DNA of 64,000 nucleotides from NCBI RefSeq assembly GCF_027105055.1, contig NZ_CP114264.1, positions 2,604,001 to 2,668,000 of the forward strand. The letters run 5' to 3'. This DNA is from Acinetobacter sp. TR3. GTDB lineage: Bacteria > Pseudomonadota > Gammaproteobacteria > Pseudomonadales > Moraxellaceae. Both the position numbers and the translations under genes were made by a program. The notes below the pieces were generated by a model. The model saw nothing but the letters and a program-made list of their open reading frames with translations, made no database searches and had not been told where the DNA came from. Below are positions 45,709-54,840 of the stretch, in pieces (the stretch's first letter is position 1; each line of letters begins with the position of its first letter).

Positions 45709-46668
45709 ATGAATGGACATTGCATTAATATCGCAATTTCAGGTATAAGTTTAAAAGTTTCAGATGAATTAAAAATAGAACTTAGAAAAACAATACCTCA
45801 TGAATTTGGCATCAACTGGATCAATATTTCAGACCCAAATCTCGATTTATTATTAATAAATGAAAACTTTTTTGATACTGAAGGTATCCAACGTATTATT
45901 CAACAAAAACAATTACCATGTTTAAAAATTTCTAAGGGGCAAGGTTCTTGCCAAATCGACGAGGACAACACACTCTACCTTCCCTTTCAACAAACGGATG
46001 CCTTAAAGAATTGGATACAGCTTAGATTGCTAAGTTATATTTCTAATCAACAACCTAAAAATGATTTTCTATCTAATCATAACGCTGTAAGTGAAAAGTT
46101 TTTAAAGGATATGCTAAACCCTGAAAATGCTCGTCTTCATCTTTTTGATGATCATGGGACTTTAGCGATCATTGATACGCGTAGTCAGATTGCATGGTTA
46201 GAACCAACTCGCATACACACGCAAACCAATCATAGCTTTAAATATGAATTTGCCACCACTTTTGATTTCACAAAAGTTTCTCGTAAAGTTGAATATGACT
46301 TACAGGATTGGTTATGGAATTTATTTTGGCATTCTTTAGAGTTTCAAAAACTTGCGCCGAATGAAAATGAATATTTTAAAATTGAACATTGGCCTCAACC
46401 TAGTCAAAGTGCGGATCGAAAAATTACACTTTTGCTTTCAGCATGTTTTATACAAGGAGCCCAACTTTCACAAGTTGCAACGCAATTAAAAATCCCAATT
46501 CAAACGGTTCAACAATTTATTGCTGCCTGCATCATTTCAAATAATGGAGACATTATTCCAGCAACAGAAAGTCATTATTTGAAATCAGAAGCAACCGAAC
46601 AGCCTGTTGAACAACACAACTTTTTTAATAAATTTTTCGGCAAAATTAGACGCCGATTTGGGCTTTAA
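45709..46668 (+). CDS. Hypothetical protein of the Roadblock/GTPase cluster, 319 aa
   Basis: Not recognised. The N-terminal ~100 residues look like a receiver-like alpha/beta fold (INIAISGISLKVSDELKIEL, then a LDLLLINENFF strand). The C-terminus (LLLSACFIQGAQLSQVATQL, then KIPIQTVQQFIAACIISNNG) has the pattern of a winged helix or helix-turn-helix. It ends with a basic tail. It lies 8 bases before the GTPase start, so the two are surely co-translated. It could be the effector or a regulator of the GTPase. Confidence 0.6.
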   Translation: MNGHCINIAISGISLKVSDELKIELRKTIPHEFGINWINISDPNLDLLLINENFFDTEGIQRIIQQKQLPCLKISKGQGSCQIDEDNTLYLPFQQTDALKNWIQLRLLSYISNQQPKNDFLSNHNAVSEKFLKDMLNPENARLHLFDDHGTLAIIDTRSQIAWLEPTRIHTQTNHSFKYEFATTFDFTKVSRKVEYDLQDWLWNLFWHSLEFQKLAPNENEYFKIEHWPQPSQSADRKITLLLSACFIQGAQLSQVATQLKIPIQTVQQFIAACIISNNGDIIPATESHYLKSEATEQPVEQHNFFNKFFGKIRRRFGL

Positions 46669-46676
46669 GGAATTAT

Positions 46677-47219
46677 ATGATTTTACAACAATATAAGATT
46701 GTATTTGCTGGAAGTATGGGTGCTGGAAAAACTGAAGCGATAAGATCACTTTCTGAAGTTCCAGTACTCGCAACTGAAGCATTCAATACAGATAGTCAGG
46801 CTCATAATAAAATGCAAACTACGGTTGGCATTGATTATGGTGAAATTACCTTAGATGATGGTGTCAAAATCGGACTATATGGCACACCTGGTCAAGCCCG
46901 TTTTGATTTTATATGGCCAGTTATTTGCCAAGGTGCTCTTGGTGTTATTATTTTAGTAGATCATAATAGTAAACTCCCACTTGATGAACTTGAGGGATAT
47001 TTAGATACATTTAAAGACTATACAAAAAATATATCAATTGGTATTACTCATATTGATGAGAACAAAGGTCAAACAACTTCAATTTATAGAGATTGGTTGA
47101 TTCAAAATGAATATCAATACCCTTTGTTTTTTATCGATGCCCGAAAACAAGAACACATATTGCTGATGGTTGAATCCTTAATTGCAGCATTGGAAGTCAA
47201 TCTCAAAGCAACGAACTAA
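46677..47219 (+). CDS. MglA/COG2229-like small GTPase, 180 aa
   Basis: P-loop GSMGAGKT at residues 12-19, switch I TTVGIDYG at 48-55, and switch II YGTPGQARF at 68-76. The switch II Asp of Ras is replaced by Gly69, a change reminiscent of MglA. The NKxD base-recognition motif is altered (GITHIDENKG at ~116), so nucleotide preference is uncertain. It belongs with the small prokaryotic Ras-like GTPases that work with Roadblock proteins. It is flanked by the unknown 319-residue gene and a second Roadblock gene. Confidence 0.8.
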   Translation: MILQQYKIVFAGSMGAGKTEAIRSLSEVPVLATEAFNTDSQAHNKMQTTVGIDYGEITLDDGVKIGLYGTPGQARFDFIWPVICQGALGVIILVDHNSKLPLDELEGYLDTFKDYTKNISIGITHIDENKGQTTSIYRDWLIQNEYQYPLFFIDARKQEHILLMVESLIAALEVNLKATN

Positions 47220-47251
47220 ATGACTTAATAACTTTAATAAAGAGAAAAATT

Positions 47252-47671
47252 ATGTTCAGTATCCCAAGCCAACAACGCACTGCGCCAAAAGAACTCATTC
47301 AATTAGCAAAAACACAGGCGAATGACATTTTAACGAATATCCGTGGTATTGATTACATTATGCTTTGTTCTACGGATGGCTTTGAATTGGCATCAATCTA
47401 TAAAAAGAATCCTTATAACAGCACCAAGTTAGCTGCTGTAAGTAGTTCAATTTTAGCAATGGTTAGTGCATTTTTAAATGAAATTCAATTGAATGGATGT
47501 CAGAGTATCACGCTTGATGCTGAAAATGGTAAAGCAATCCTGACTTCGATTCCTGCACCACACCATCCAATGGTGATGGTGACATTAAGTAATAAAGATG
47601 TTCTTTTAGGACAGTTACTTTATAGCTTAAAGCAGGCTAGTGCAGCAATTATGGATGCAGATCAAGCTTAA
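47252..47671 (+). CDS. Roadblock/LC7 domain protein 2, 139 aa
   Basis: Residues ~20-130 (LTNIRGIDYIMLCSTDGFEL, then AAVSSSILAMVSAFLNEIQL and MVMVTLSNKDVLLGQLLYSL) match the Roadblock/LC7 domain better than protein 1. It likely acts as a partner or GTPase-activating protein of the adjacent GTPase. Good gap and ribosome site (AAAGAG) from the GTPase gene. Confidence 0.82.
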   Translation: MFSIPSQQRTAPKELIQLAKTQANDILTNIRGIDYIMLCSTDGFELASIYKKNPYNSTKLAAVSSSILAMVSAFLNEIQLNGCQSITLDAENGKAILTSIPAPHHPMVMVTLSNKDVLLGQLLYSLKQASAAIMDADQA

Positions 47672-47682
47672 TTTTTCTTCTA

Positions 47683-47716
47683 AAAAATCTGAAAGTGAGA
47701 TGCACTTTCAGATTTT
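47683..47716. terminator. Terminator after the Roadblock/GTPase cluster
   Basis: AATCTGAAAGTG/CACTTTCAGATT inverted repeat followed by TTTATTTT, 12 bases past the last stop. Confidence 0.88.
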
Positions 47717-48126
47717 TATTTTCAAAATCGAAAATACTTGCCTCACTCGCCTACTCTATCCATATGATTAAAAAATACCATTGATAAATTTATGCATTCA
47801 CTTGCTTAATTTTTAATTATATATTTTTATAAAAATTTTTTTCATAGAGATAAAAAATACTATTTTTTCAATAAATAAAAAAATAGCACCAAAATAAATC
47901 ATTTTTTTAAGCGCTTATTTGATAAAAATCACATTTATATAATTTAAAATGAATCAATTATCAATAAGTTCAGATAAATGGTTGGTTTTTTACATGCGTT
48001 GGCAATATATTTTCATTATTATAAATTTCGAACAAATAACAATCATTAAATTTTCGAAAATGAATGTTTTATAATTATTGATTGTCCTTTGTTCATTTAT
48101 CATTATGCACTATGGAGAGATGTATT
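47717..48126. other. AT-rich intergenic region upstream of phosphodiesterase gene
   Basis: About 400 bases of very AT-rich sequence with long A and T runs. A consensus -10 TATAAT at 47938-47943 is visible but no convincing -35 was found. Nothing else was recognised. Confidence 0.45.
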
Positions 48127-49473
48127 ATGGGGCTGAGAAGCTTAAAGTTTGGCGCAGGGTTTGCACTACTTTTAGGAGGTCTTGCTTCGCAAGATGCAGT
48201 TGCTGATTCTTATGTATTTGTAACCAATACCACACCACAAACTGTTTCTGTTCAAATTAATCAAACAGGGACACATATTTTACAACAAGGAAATGAATGG
48301 GCACAGGAAGCAACACAAATTGCCCCATACGAAACTAAACGCGTACTTCGTATCAATCGCTATACGGGTCTAAAATCAGGAAAAACCTATAATTTCGATA
48401 CAGTTGTAAGTACAGGTAATTCACAAGTCACGTTGAAACAAACAATGACGGGAACTTGGTCAGGTAGTACGATTAAGCATGGTATTCAAACGGCGACCAC
48501 CACATCTCCTTGGTATTCAGACCGTGATATTCATCGAATCAATACAACTTACGCTGGTTTATCTGCACAAGCCGCAGTAAAAGCTGAATATACTGGAGGC
48601 TATGATGATTTCCATTACACCATTCATCAAAATACAGTACAAGAACCTGTTTCAAGCAACGCCAATGAACTAAAAGTACTGACTTATAATGTATATGCTC
48701 TGCCAATGGTTGCAAGCAAGATCAGTGAACGTTTGGCTGAGTTACCAAATCATTTAAATGGCTATGATGTGATTATGATGCAAGAAGCTTTTGCTTCTTC
48801 TCGTACAGGTATGCTGAATCAATTAGCACAACAATATCCATATCAAACTCATATCCCTGTTGGTTCAGGTTATAACTTATTTGATAGTGGTCTCGTCATC
48901 GTCAGTCGTTATCCAATCGTCAAAACTGCACAATTGATCTATCCAGATTGTACAGGAACGGATTGTTTTGCTGATAAAGGCGTGTTGTATGCTGAAATCA
49001 TTAAAAATGGTAAAGCCTATCATGTGACTTCAACACACACTGCATCATTTGATACCGATGAAGCACGTGCCCTTCGCCAAGTCCAATTCAAGCAAATTCG
49101 CCAGTTAGTCAATCAACAAAATATTCCAAGTTTTGATGCAGTGTTGATGGGCGGTGATTTCAATGTCAATAAACTGTTATGGCCTCAAGATTACCAAAAT
49201 ATGCTGACTAATCTCAACGCAACAGCAGCTCCAAGTACAGGTTATACCGCATCGACATTTGATCCACGTGTCAATAAATTAGCAGGTGCGGCTGGTTCAG
49301 GTGGCACTGCCGTTGAATATTTAGATTATGTGGTGGCTTCAAATACACATCGCCAACCTACACAATCTCGTAACGATGTGCGTATTTTACGTACCACAGC
49401 AGATCCTTTGTATATGACTTGGGATCTCTCAGACCATTTCCCTGTGATGGGACAATTTAATTACAGTCCATAA
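48127..49473 (+). CDS. Secreted sphingomyelinase/phospholipase C-like phosphodiesterase, 448 aa
   Basis: The ATG at 48127 follows GGAGAG at 7 bases; the frame is open earlier. A signal peptide (SLKFGAGFALLLGGLASQDA ending VAD) precedes a ~150-residue beta-rich N-terminal domain. From ~195 the DNase I-like (EEP) fold begins: LTYNVYALPM, MQEAF, SGLVIVSRYP, TSTHTAS, GGDFNVN and SDHFPV cover the metal and catalytic residues of bacterial neutral sphingomyelinases. Sphingomyelin or another phospholipid as substrate is inferred. The next gene, 14 bases on, may be its chaperone. Confidence 0.85.
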   Translation: MGLRSLKFGAGFALLLGGLASQDAVADSYVFVTNTTPQTVSVQINQTGTHILQQGNEWAQEATQIAPYETKRVLRINRYTGLKSGKTYNFDTVVSTGNSQVTLKQTMTGTWSGSTIKHGIQTATTTSPWYSDRDIHRINTTYAGLSAQAAVKAEYTGGYDDFHYTIHQNTVQEPVSSNANELKVLTYNVYALPMVASKISERLAELPNHLNGYDVIMMQEAFASSRTGMLNQLAQQYPYQTHIPVGSGYNLFDSGLVIVSRYPIVKTAQLIYPDCTGTDCFADKGVLYAEIIKNGKAYHVTSTHTASFDTDEARALRQVQFKQIRQLVNQQNIPSFDAVLMGGDFNVNKLLWPQDYQNMLTNLNATAAPSTGYTASTFDPRVNKLAGAAGSGGTAVEYLDYVVASNTHRQPTQSRNDVRILRTTADPLYMTWDLSDHFPVMGQFNYSP

Positions 49474-49487
49474 CAACGGAACACTGT

Positions 49488-50417
49488 ATGAACAAAAGAC
49501 TATTGCTGACAATTATTATTGTTTTAGTGGTCTTGGTCGGAATTGTAGTTTGGAAGAGCACCGCCTCTTCCGCTGCAATTCAGCAAACCAAATCCACCTC
49601 ATCATCTGAAAATTCATCTATACAGATGAACGATGCAAATATCTCAAATAAAAATAAGGATGAATTGCTGCAAGACGCTTTATTAAAGCAACTGAAAGTA
49701 TTACAGCAGCAGCCTGGCAATATCACAGAATTCCTTAATAATTTTAAGGCGAATTGTACAGTGACTGATTGTAATGCAGCTTTAGCAAAAGCCTTAGCCA
49801 ATTACCCTGATCAGAAATTTGCGCATTTGGTTGAAAATTTACTTAAGCGTATGCCGCAATATGAGCAACAAATGCAGAGTACGGTCTTATCGACTTCTTT
49901 ATCGCCTAAACAACGTTTCGAAGCATTGTGGAAACTCAGAGAACAGACTTTAGGGCAAGCCGAAGCGATGCTTGGTTTTGGGCAAGAACGTAATTATGCA
50001 GACTATCGTTTTGCCTATAATGATTTAGCTCAGAATCAAAGATTAAGTGCGGAACAGCGTCTAAAAGCTTTTGAGGAATTACGGCGTCAATATCCTGATG
50101 CAACGAAACAGGAAAGCAAAATGGGGCTTTATGAACAAGCGATTCAATTACTGAATCAAAGTTCAAATAATCCTGCCGAGATTGTAAGTTTGAAACAAAA
50201 ATTGCAGCAGCAGTATTTAACCGAACAAGAACGACAAGATATTCAACTTCGTGATCAACGTGAAGTTCAACAGCAGCAGCAGGTCAATCAATATCAGCAA
50301 GCCGTGCAACAGCTCCAACAAGAAATGCAGCCATTAAAATTGCAGCTTTCAGATGCAGAATGGCAAAAACAATATGAAACCCGTTTGCAAGATTTACGTC
50401 TCAAAATGTTTTCTTAA
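49488..50417 (+). CDS. Lipase secretion chaperone (foldase)-like membrane protein, 309 aa
   Basis: One N-terminal membrane helix (LLLTIIIVLVVLVGIVVWKS) is followed by a Ser/Asn-rich linker and a long, glutamine-rich helical domain (~75-309). That plan, together with the LSPKQRFEALWKLREQTLGQ and FGQERNYADYRFAYNDLA segments, resembles the steric lipase foldases (Lif) that fold lipases in the periplasm. It directly follows the phosphodiesterase, not a lipase. The family call is tentative. Confidence 0.6.
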   Translation: MNKRLLLTIIIVLVVLVGIVVWKSTASSAAIQQTKSTSSSENSSIQMNDANISNKNKDELLQDALLKQLKVLQQQPGNITEFLNNFKANCTVTDCNAALAKALANYPDQKFAHLVENLLKRMPQYEQQMQSTVLSTSLSPKQRFEALWKLREQTLGQAEAMLGFGQERNYADYRFAYNDLAQNQRLSAEQRLKAFEELRRQYPDATKQESKMGLYEQAIQLLNQSSNNPAEIVSLKQKLQQQYLTEQERQDIQLRDQREVQQQQQVNQYQQAVQQLQQEMQPLKLQLSDAEWQKQYETRLQDLRLKMFS

Positions 50418-50532
50418 TCATCATTTTTAAAACCATCTGTATCATGAACACGGATGGTTGAATATACGTTTTAATCAAATATTGTGGTATTTATAAAAAT
50501 GAAAATGAAGATTATTGATGGAAATCAAAGGA

Positions 50533-51000
50533 ATGAACTATCCAAAATTTCAACATGACTTAAATATTGCATTGGAATCAGAAATATTAGGAGAATTAAT
50601 TTTTCTGAATGCTGCTCAACATGCTCGTTCCATGGAACAACAGCAAAAATGGAAAACATTGGCACAACTGGAAACTCAAACACTTCAACGGTTAGAAGAT
50701 TTCTTAGCGCAACAGGGTCACACTGCCTTAATTCGACCACACATTAAGTTGCAAGCGAAAGCATCAGGTATTGTGATGGCAAAGCTTCCGTGGAAAGTTG
50801 CGATGCATTTACTCAAACAAGGTACAAAACCTTTTATGGAAACGTTTGAGCGAATGCATCAACATGCTGACGCAACGACTCAAGAATTTCTTCGATACTT
50901 ATGGGTACATGAACAAGCATTAGCTGAATTTGCAACCCAAGAATTAAAGGGAAATTCCTCACACTCACTCGTCGCGGTTGAAAAGCTATTAAAAAGCTAG
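50533..51000 (+). CDS. Ferritin-like helical protein, 155 aa
   Basis: The start was put at the ATG at 50533 (MNYPKFQHDLNIALESEILG); the frame opens at 50515. The helices carry ESEILGELIFLNAAQHARSM and YLWVHEQALAEFATQEL with Glu and His at the spacing of a ferritin-like di-iron bundle. No family is certain. It stands downstream of the foldase-like gene, with a terminator over its stop. Confidence 0.55.
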   Translation: MNYPKFQHDLNIALESEILGELIFLNAAQHARSMEQQQKWKTLAQLETQTLQRLEDFLAQQGHTALIRPHIKLQAKASGIVMAKLPWKVAMHLLKQGTKPFMETFERMHQHADATTQEFLRYLWVHEQALAEFATQELKGNSSHSLVAVEKLLKS

Positions 51001-51019
51001 GCGTAGATCCTAGCTTTTT
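50991..51019. terminator. Bidirectional terminator after the ferritin-like gene and atuF
   Basis: AAAAAGCTAGG/CCTAGCTTTTT stem that includes the last codons of the ferritin-like gene and lies 14 bases past the atuF stop. Confidence 0.88.
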
Positions 51020-51032
51020 AATTTACACATTT

Positions 51033-52979
51033 TTATGCAATCGCGACATTTAACAGTAATTGTCGTTTTTTCACTTGTTGACCGACTTGACCAATCAGCT
51101 CATCAACGACACCATCTACATCAGATTTAATCTGTTGCTGGATTTTCATCGCCTCCAAGATCAATAAGGTTTGTCCCTTAACAACTGTGTCTCCAGCATT
51201 AACCAATAGATTCACAATCGCCCCATCCATCGGCGCACGGATTTTACCATCCCCTACCACTTCAGCAACTTCAGGTGCGGCATAGGTGATATTTTCAATC
51301 ACTAAATTACCATTCGCTGTATCTAAATAGAGTTGATTTTTATCAAGTACATAACTCAACTTTCGACGCACACCATCAACGTTATAAATGATCTGAGTAT
51401 CAGTTATTTCTACAACCTGAATCGTACAGTGTTGATCACATAATCGCACGGTGACTTGCTGTTGATCCATTTCGACTTGTAGTGACAGTTGTTGATCTGC
51501 ACATTTCAATTTTAATGGTAGTGGCGTTGCAATACCTGTTTGCCATGCCGTTTTTGAAGCCTTGTATTGCGCAAATAGTGTTGCTGCAATCGCTAGACTT
51601 TCAAGAGTTGGAACTTGTTGATGTAGGCTGACGTCATCCTGAAAATGCTGCTGGATAAATGCAGTATTGGTATCACCCGCCACAATAATCGGATGACGCA
51701 ATAAATTCACCAAAAATTGTTTATTGCTATTTACACCAAGCAATACACAATCATCAACAGCACGCGCCAATAGACGAATGGCATCTTCACGGGTTTTACC
51801 ATAGGCAATCACCTTCGCCACCATTGGATCGTAGAATGGGCTAATTTCGCCCGCCTCTAACATACCATGATCAATACGGACATTCGGCAACGCCGCAGGC
51901 TGCCAACGTAATACTTTTCCCGTTTGTGGTAAGAAATCCTGACGTGGATCTTCTGCGTATAACCGTACTTCGATCGCATGTCCATTTAAACTAAGTTCAT
52001 GCTGCTGCAAAGGTAAAGTTTCACCATTGGCGACACGGAGTTGCCACTCGACCAAATCTAGTCCAGTAATCATTTCTGTCACAGGATGCTCAACTTGTAA
52101 ACGAGTATTCATTTCAAGGAAATAAAACTCACCAGACTGATCCAGTAAAAATTCAACTGTACCTGCGCCGATATAATCACAGGATTTTGCCGCTGCAACG
52201 GCTGCTTCTCCCATTTTTTGGCGTAATTCAGGTGTCATCACTGGACAAGGTGCTTCTTCCACCACTTTTTGATGACGGCGTTGAATTGAACAATCTCGTT
52301 CAAATAGATAAACATAGTTACCATGCGTATCACCAAAGACTTGGATTTCCACATGACGAGGAGCAATTACCGCTTTTTCAATGATCAGCTCACCTGAACC
52401 GAAGGCATTTTCAGCCTCTGAGCGTGCGGTTTTTAAAGCTTCCAACAAATCAACAGACTGGTCCACCAAACGCATACCACGCCCACCACCACCTGCTGAA
52501 GCTTTGACCATCAAAGGAAAACCAATTTTTTCTGCTTGCTCAGCCAAGTATTCAATATCTTGTTGATCACCCTCATAACCAGGTACACACGGTACACCTG
52601 CCTCAATCATGGCAATTTTGGATAAGCGCTTGCTGCCCATTAAATGAATTGCAGCGGCGTTTGGCCCAATGAAGGTGATACCGTTGTCGCTACAAGCTTG
52701 GGCAAAATCGGTATTTTCAGACAAGAAACCATAACCAGGATGGACCGCATCTGCGCCTGTCTTTTTGCAGGCTTCAATAATATTGGTGATCGACAAATAA
52801 GATTGTGAAACTTTAGATGCGCCAATGTAAACCGCCTCATCAGCAACTTGAACATGGCGTGCATTGGCATCTGCATCTGAATATACCGCTACCGTCTGAT
52901 AACCCATCGCTTTGGCCGTTTGCATCACACGCACGGCGATTTCACCACGATTTGCGACTAAAACTTTTGAAAATTTCAT
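51033..52979 (-). CDS. atuF: Geranyl-CoA carboxylase biotin-containing alpha subunit (AtuF)
   Basis: The biotin carboxylase domain begins FSKVLVANRGEIAVRVMQTA, with the ATP-grasp motif ASAGGGGRGMRLVDQ and the EMNTRLQVEHPVTEMITGLD catalytic stretch. The C-terminus carries the biotinyl domain with LILEAMKIQQQI, where the Lys is biotinylated. 648 residues. The pairing with AtuC in an atu-type operon assigns it to geranyl-CoA; by sequence alone it could be a methylcrotonyl-CoA carboxylase (LiuD). An ATGA overlap joins it to the inserted nuclease-like gene upstream. Confidence 0.85.
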   Translation of the reverse strand: MKFSKVLVANRGEIAVRVMQTAKAMGYQTVAVYSDADANARHVQVADEAVYIGASKVSQSYLSITNIIEACKKTGADAVHPGYGFLSENTDFAQACSDNGITFIGPNAAAIHLMGSKRLSKIAMIEAGVPCVPGYEGDQQDIEYLAEQAEKIGFPLMVKASAGGGGRGMRLVDQSVDLLEALKTARSEAENAFGSGELIIEKAVIAPRHVEIQVFGDTHGNYVYLFERDCSIQRRHQKVVEEAPCPVMTPELRQKMGEAAVAAAKSCDYIGAGTVEFLLDQSGEFYFLEMNTRLQVEHPVTEMITGLDLVEWQLRVANGETLPLQQHELSLNGHAIEVRLYAEDPRQDFLPQTGKVLRWQPAALPNVRIDHGMLEAGEISPFYDPMVAKVIAYGKTREDAIRLLARAVDDCVLLGVNSNKQFLVNLLRHPIIVAGDTNTAFIQQHFQDDVSLHQQVPTLESLAIAATLFAQYKASKTAWQTGIATPLPLKLKCADQQLSLQVEMDQQQVTVRLCDQHCTIQVVEITDTQIIYNVDGVRRKLSYVLDKNQLYLDTANGNLVIENITYAAPEVAEVVGDGKIRAPMDGAIVNLLVNAGDTVVKGQTLLILEAMKIQQQIKSDVDGVVDELIGQVGQQVKKRQLLLNVAIA

Positions 52980-53983
52980 TGAGTTTTTTCCTTGCTAATT
53001 TTGGTCTCTAATTCGATGATGGCACTAACTTTTTGGTTAATATTTAACGTCTGATATTCATCACTACCAACAGCTTCGGCAACCCAATCATTTTGTTCTG
53101 TACTAAATCGGCAAATCCATAATTTAGGTTCTACAAGTGCATTCATTACAACTGCAAGACGGTAATCTAAGTCTTGTTGTAAAAATGCTGAATATTCATT
53201 AGGTGTCAGCCCGATTGTAAAATGTGTACCTGAAAGTCCTTTAACTTCTATTCTTAATTTTAACTTCCCCGCAATAGCTTCAATATCCCAACCTGAGTTA
53301 TCCTTCTCAACGCTTATAACTTCATATCCAAGACTCTCAAAATACTGACAACTTGTCTCAATCGCCGCTTTCTCAACTTGAACCTTTTTCTCTTGGTCAT
53401 AACTACGATTAAATGTATTCTTAGCTTTAATAACACCATCTTTACTCTCTATAAATTGATAAACCCCTCTAATAAGTGCTGTATTTTTCTCCCCCTTACC
53501 ATACCAAATAGGTTCTTGTCCCATACCAAAACCACTTTGTCCTGCTCTAGGAATAGGATAGATACGTTCATCAGTAGATAATAACCTTACATCTACTTGT
53601 AAGGCTTTAATTCGATAACAATCAATACCATTTTTTCGTTGTACTTTTGGAGTGATTTCAAATTTTTGATAATGTCTAAATACTGTTGCATTCTTATACC
53701 AACCAATAATATAAGTCCCTTTAGTTTTTGGATTTGTTGCAGTCCACACAACAGTTACACCATTTATAAATTCATCTGTTTTACTTGCACCAAGATTATC
53801 AATATTAATTTGACCTCTTGTTTGGACAAAACCATACAACATATCTTTATCAGGACTAAAATTACAGACTTCTCCGCCACTACCTTCTATCTCAACAAAA
53901 GAACCACCTCCCTGAATTTGGTCAGATGTACTATTACCTTGATATTTTTCCATCCATCCAATGTTACAAAATAAAATAGCCAT
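52976..53983 (-). CDS. DUF3883-like predicted nuclease inserted in the atu operon, 335 aa
   Basis: The ATG at 53983 follows AAGGAAC; the longer frame to 54007 overlaps atuE. The C-terminal third (GYEVISVEKDNSGWDIEAIA, then KLKLRIEVKGLSG) has the D...ExK core of PD-(D/E)xK nucleases and fits DUF3883, a domain found in restriction-linked proteins. The N-terminal half (MAILFCNIGWMEKYQGNSTS, later TYIIGWYKNATVFRHYQKF) is a separate domain of the type seen beside HNH or DUF3883 nucleases. No terpene role is apparent. It is joined to atuF by a 4-base overlap and lies 11 bases after atuE, so it is read with the operon. Confidence 0.75.
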   Translation of the reverse strand: MAILFCNIGWMEKYQGNSTSDQIQGGGSFVEIEGSGGEVCNFSPDKDMLYGFVQTRGQINIDNLGASKTDEFINGVTVVWTATNPKTKGTYIIGWYKNATVFRHYQKFEITPKVQRKNGIDCYRIKALQVDVRLLSTDERIYPIPRAGQSGFGMGQEPIWYGKGEKNTALIRGVYQFIESKDGVIKAKNTFNRSYDQEKKVQVEKAAIETSCQYFESLGYEVISVEKDNSGWDIEAIAGKLKLRIEVKGLSGTHFTIGLTPNEYSAFLQQDLDYRLAVVMNALVEPKLWICRFSTEQNDWVAEAVGSDEYQTLNINQKVSAIIELETKISKEKTQ

Positions 53984-53994
53984 TCTTAGTTCCT

Positions 53995-54825
53995 TTATTC
54001 CGTCCAAGTTGGTAAACGTTTTTGAATAAATGCCATCGTGCCTTCTTGACCTTCTACGCCGCCAACCGCTTGAGCAAACAGCTGTGCAGCATCGTCAAGT
54101 AAAGAATCTAGAGGCTCATTTAAAGTTCGATGTAGTAATGCTTTGGTATTTCGAGATGCCAACGGCGCAGCACGTTTGATCTGTTGAATAGTATCCGTAA
54201 GCAATTGCTCAAGCTCAGCGTCATCACGTACAACTTCGTGTATCACACCTAACTTCTGTGCAGCCTCACCATTAAAACGTGAACCTAACAGCGCCAAACG
54301 ACGGGCTTGAGTCAGTCCAATCCGTTTCACCACGAACGGTGCAATTTGAGCAGGTAATACCCCAAGACCTGTTTCAGGTAAACCAAACTGAGCATTGTCA
54401 CGACTAATCGCTATATCAGAGACACAAGCTAAGCCAAAACCACCGCCGAGCACTGCACCTTCTAAAATTGCAACAACCGTTTGCGGAGTTTGATCAACTT
54501 GTTCAATCATGGCACCAAAACGACGGTTAAAATCAACATAGGGCTGTAAACTTCCCACATTCGCCGCTTCAACACGCAAAGCAGCCATATCTTTGATATC
54601 ACCACCAGCACAGAAATGACCACCTTTACCACGCAAAATTACCGCACGAATAGACACATCATCAGCAATATGAGCAAAGACTTGTTGAATGGCATTAACC
54701 ATGTTCAGACTCATAGCATTACGGCTTTCAGGTCGATTCAGCCACAGGGTTAAGATACTGCCTTGTTGTTCAAGTTGGATACTTTCATCTATTTGTAAAT
54801 CAATAAGAGAAGTTGAAAGTGTCAT
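53995..54825 (-). CDS. atuE: Isohexenylglutaconyl-CoA hydratase-like enoyl-CoA hydratase (AtuE)
   Basis: A crotonase-fold enzyme with the oxyanion-hole segment GGHFCAGGDIKDMAALR and the AVLGGGFGLACVSDIAISRD motif. In the Atu pathway this step hydrates the carboxylated product (isohexenylglutaconyl-CoA). Assignment rests on its place between atuD and atuF; by sequence it is a generic crotonase. 276 residues. Confidence 0.8.
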   Translation of the reverse strand: MTLSTSLIDLQIDESIQLEQQGSILTLWLNRPESRNAMSLNMVNAIQQVFAHIADDVSIRAVILRGKGGHFCAGGDIKDMAALRVEAANVGSLQPYVDFNRRFGAMIEQVDQTPQTVVAILEGAVLGGGFGLACVSDIAISRDNAQFGLPETGLGVLPAQIAPFVVKRIGLTQARRLALLGSRFNGEAAQKLGVIHEVVRDDAELEQLLTDTIQQIKRAAPLASRNTKALLHRTLNEPLDSLLDDAAQLFAQAVGGVEGQEGTMAFIQKRLPTWTE

Positions 54826-54840
54826 TTTTCTTCTCCTATC

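Noticed and set aside
47919..47943. Promoter of the phosphodiesterase gene
   Set aside because: A TATAAT is present but the nearest TTGATA is only 13 bases away, and no -35 stands at 16-18 bases, so it is not listed as a promoter.
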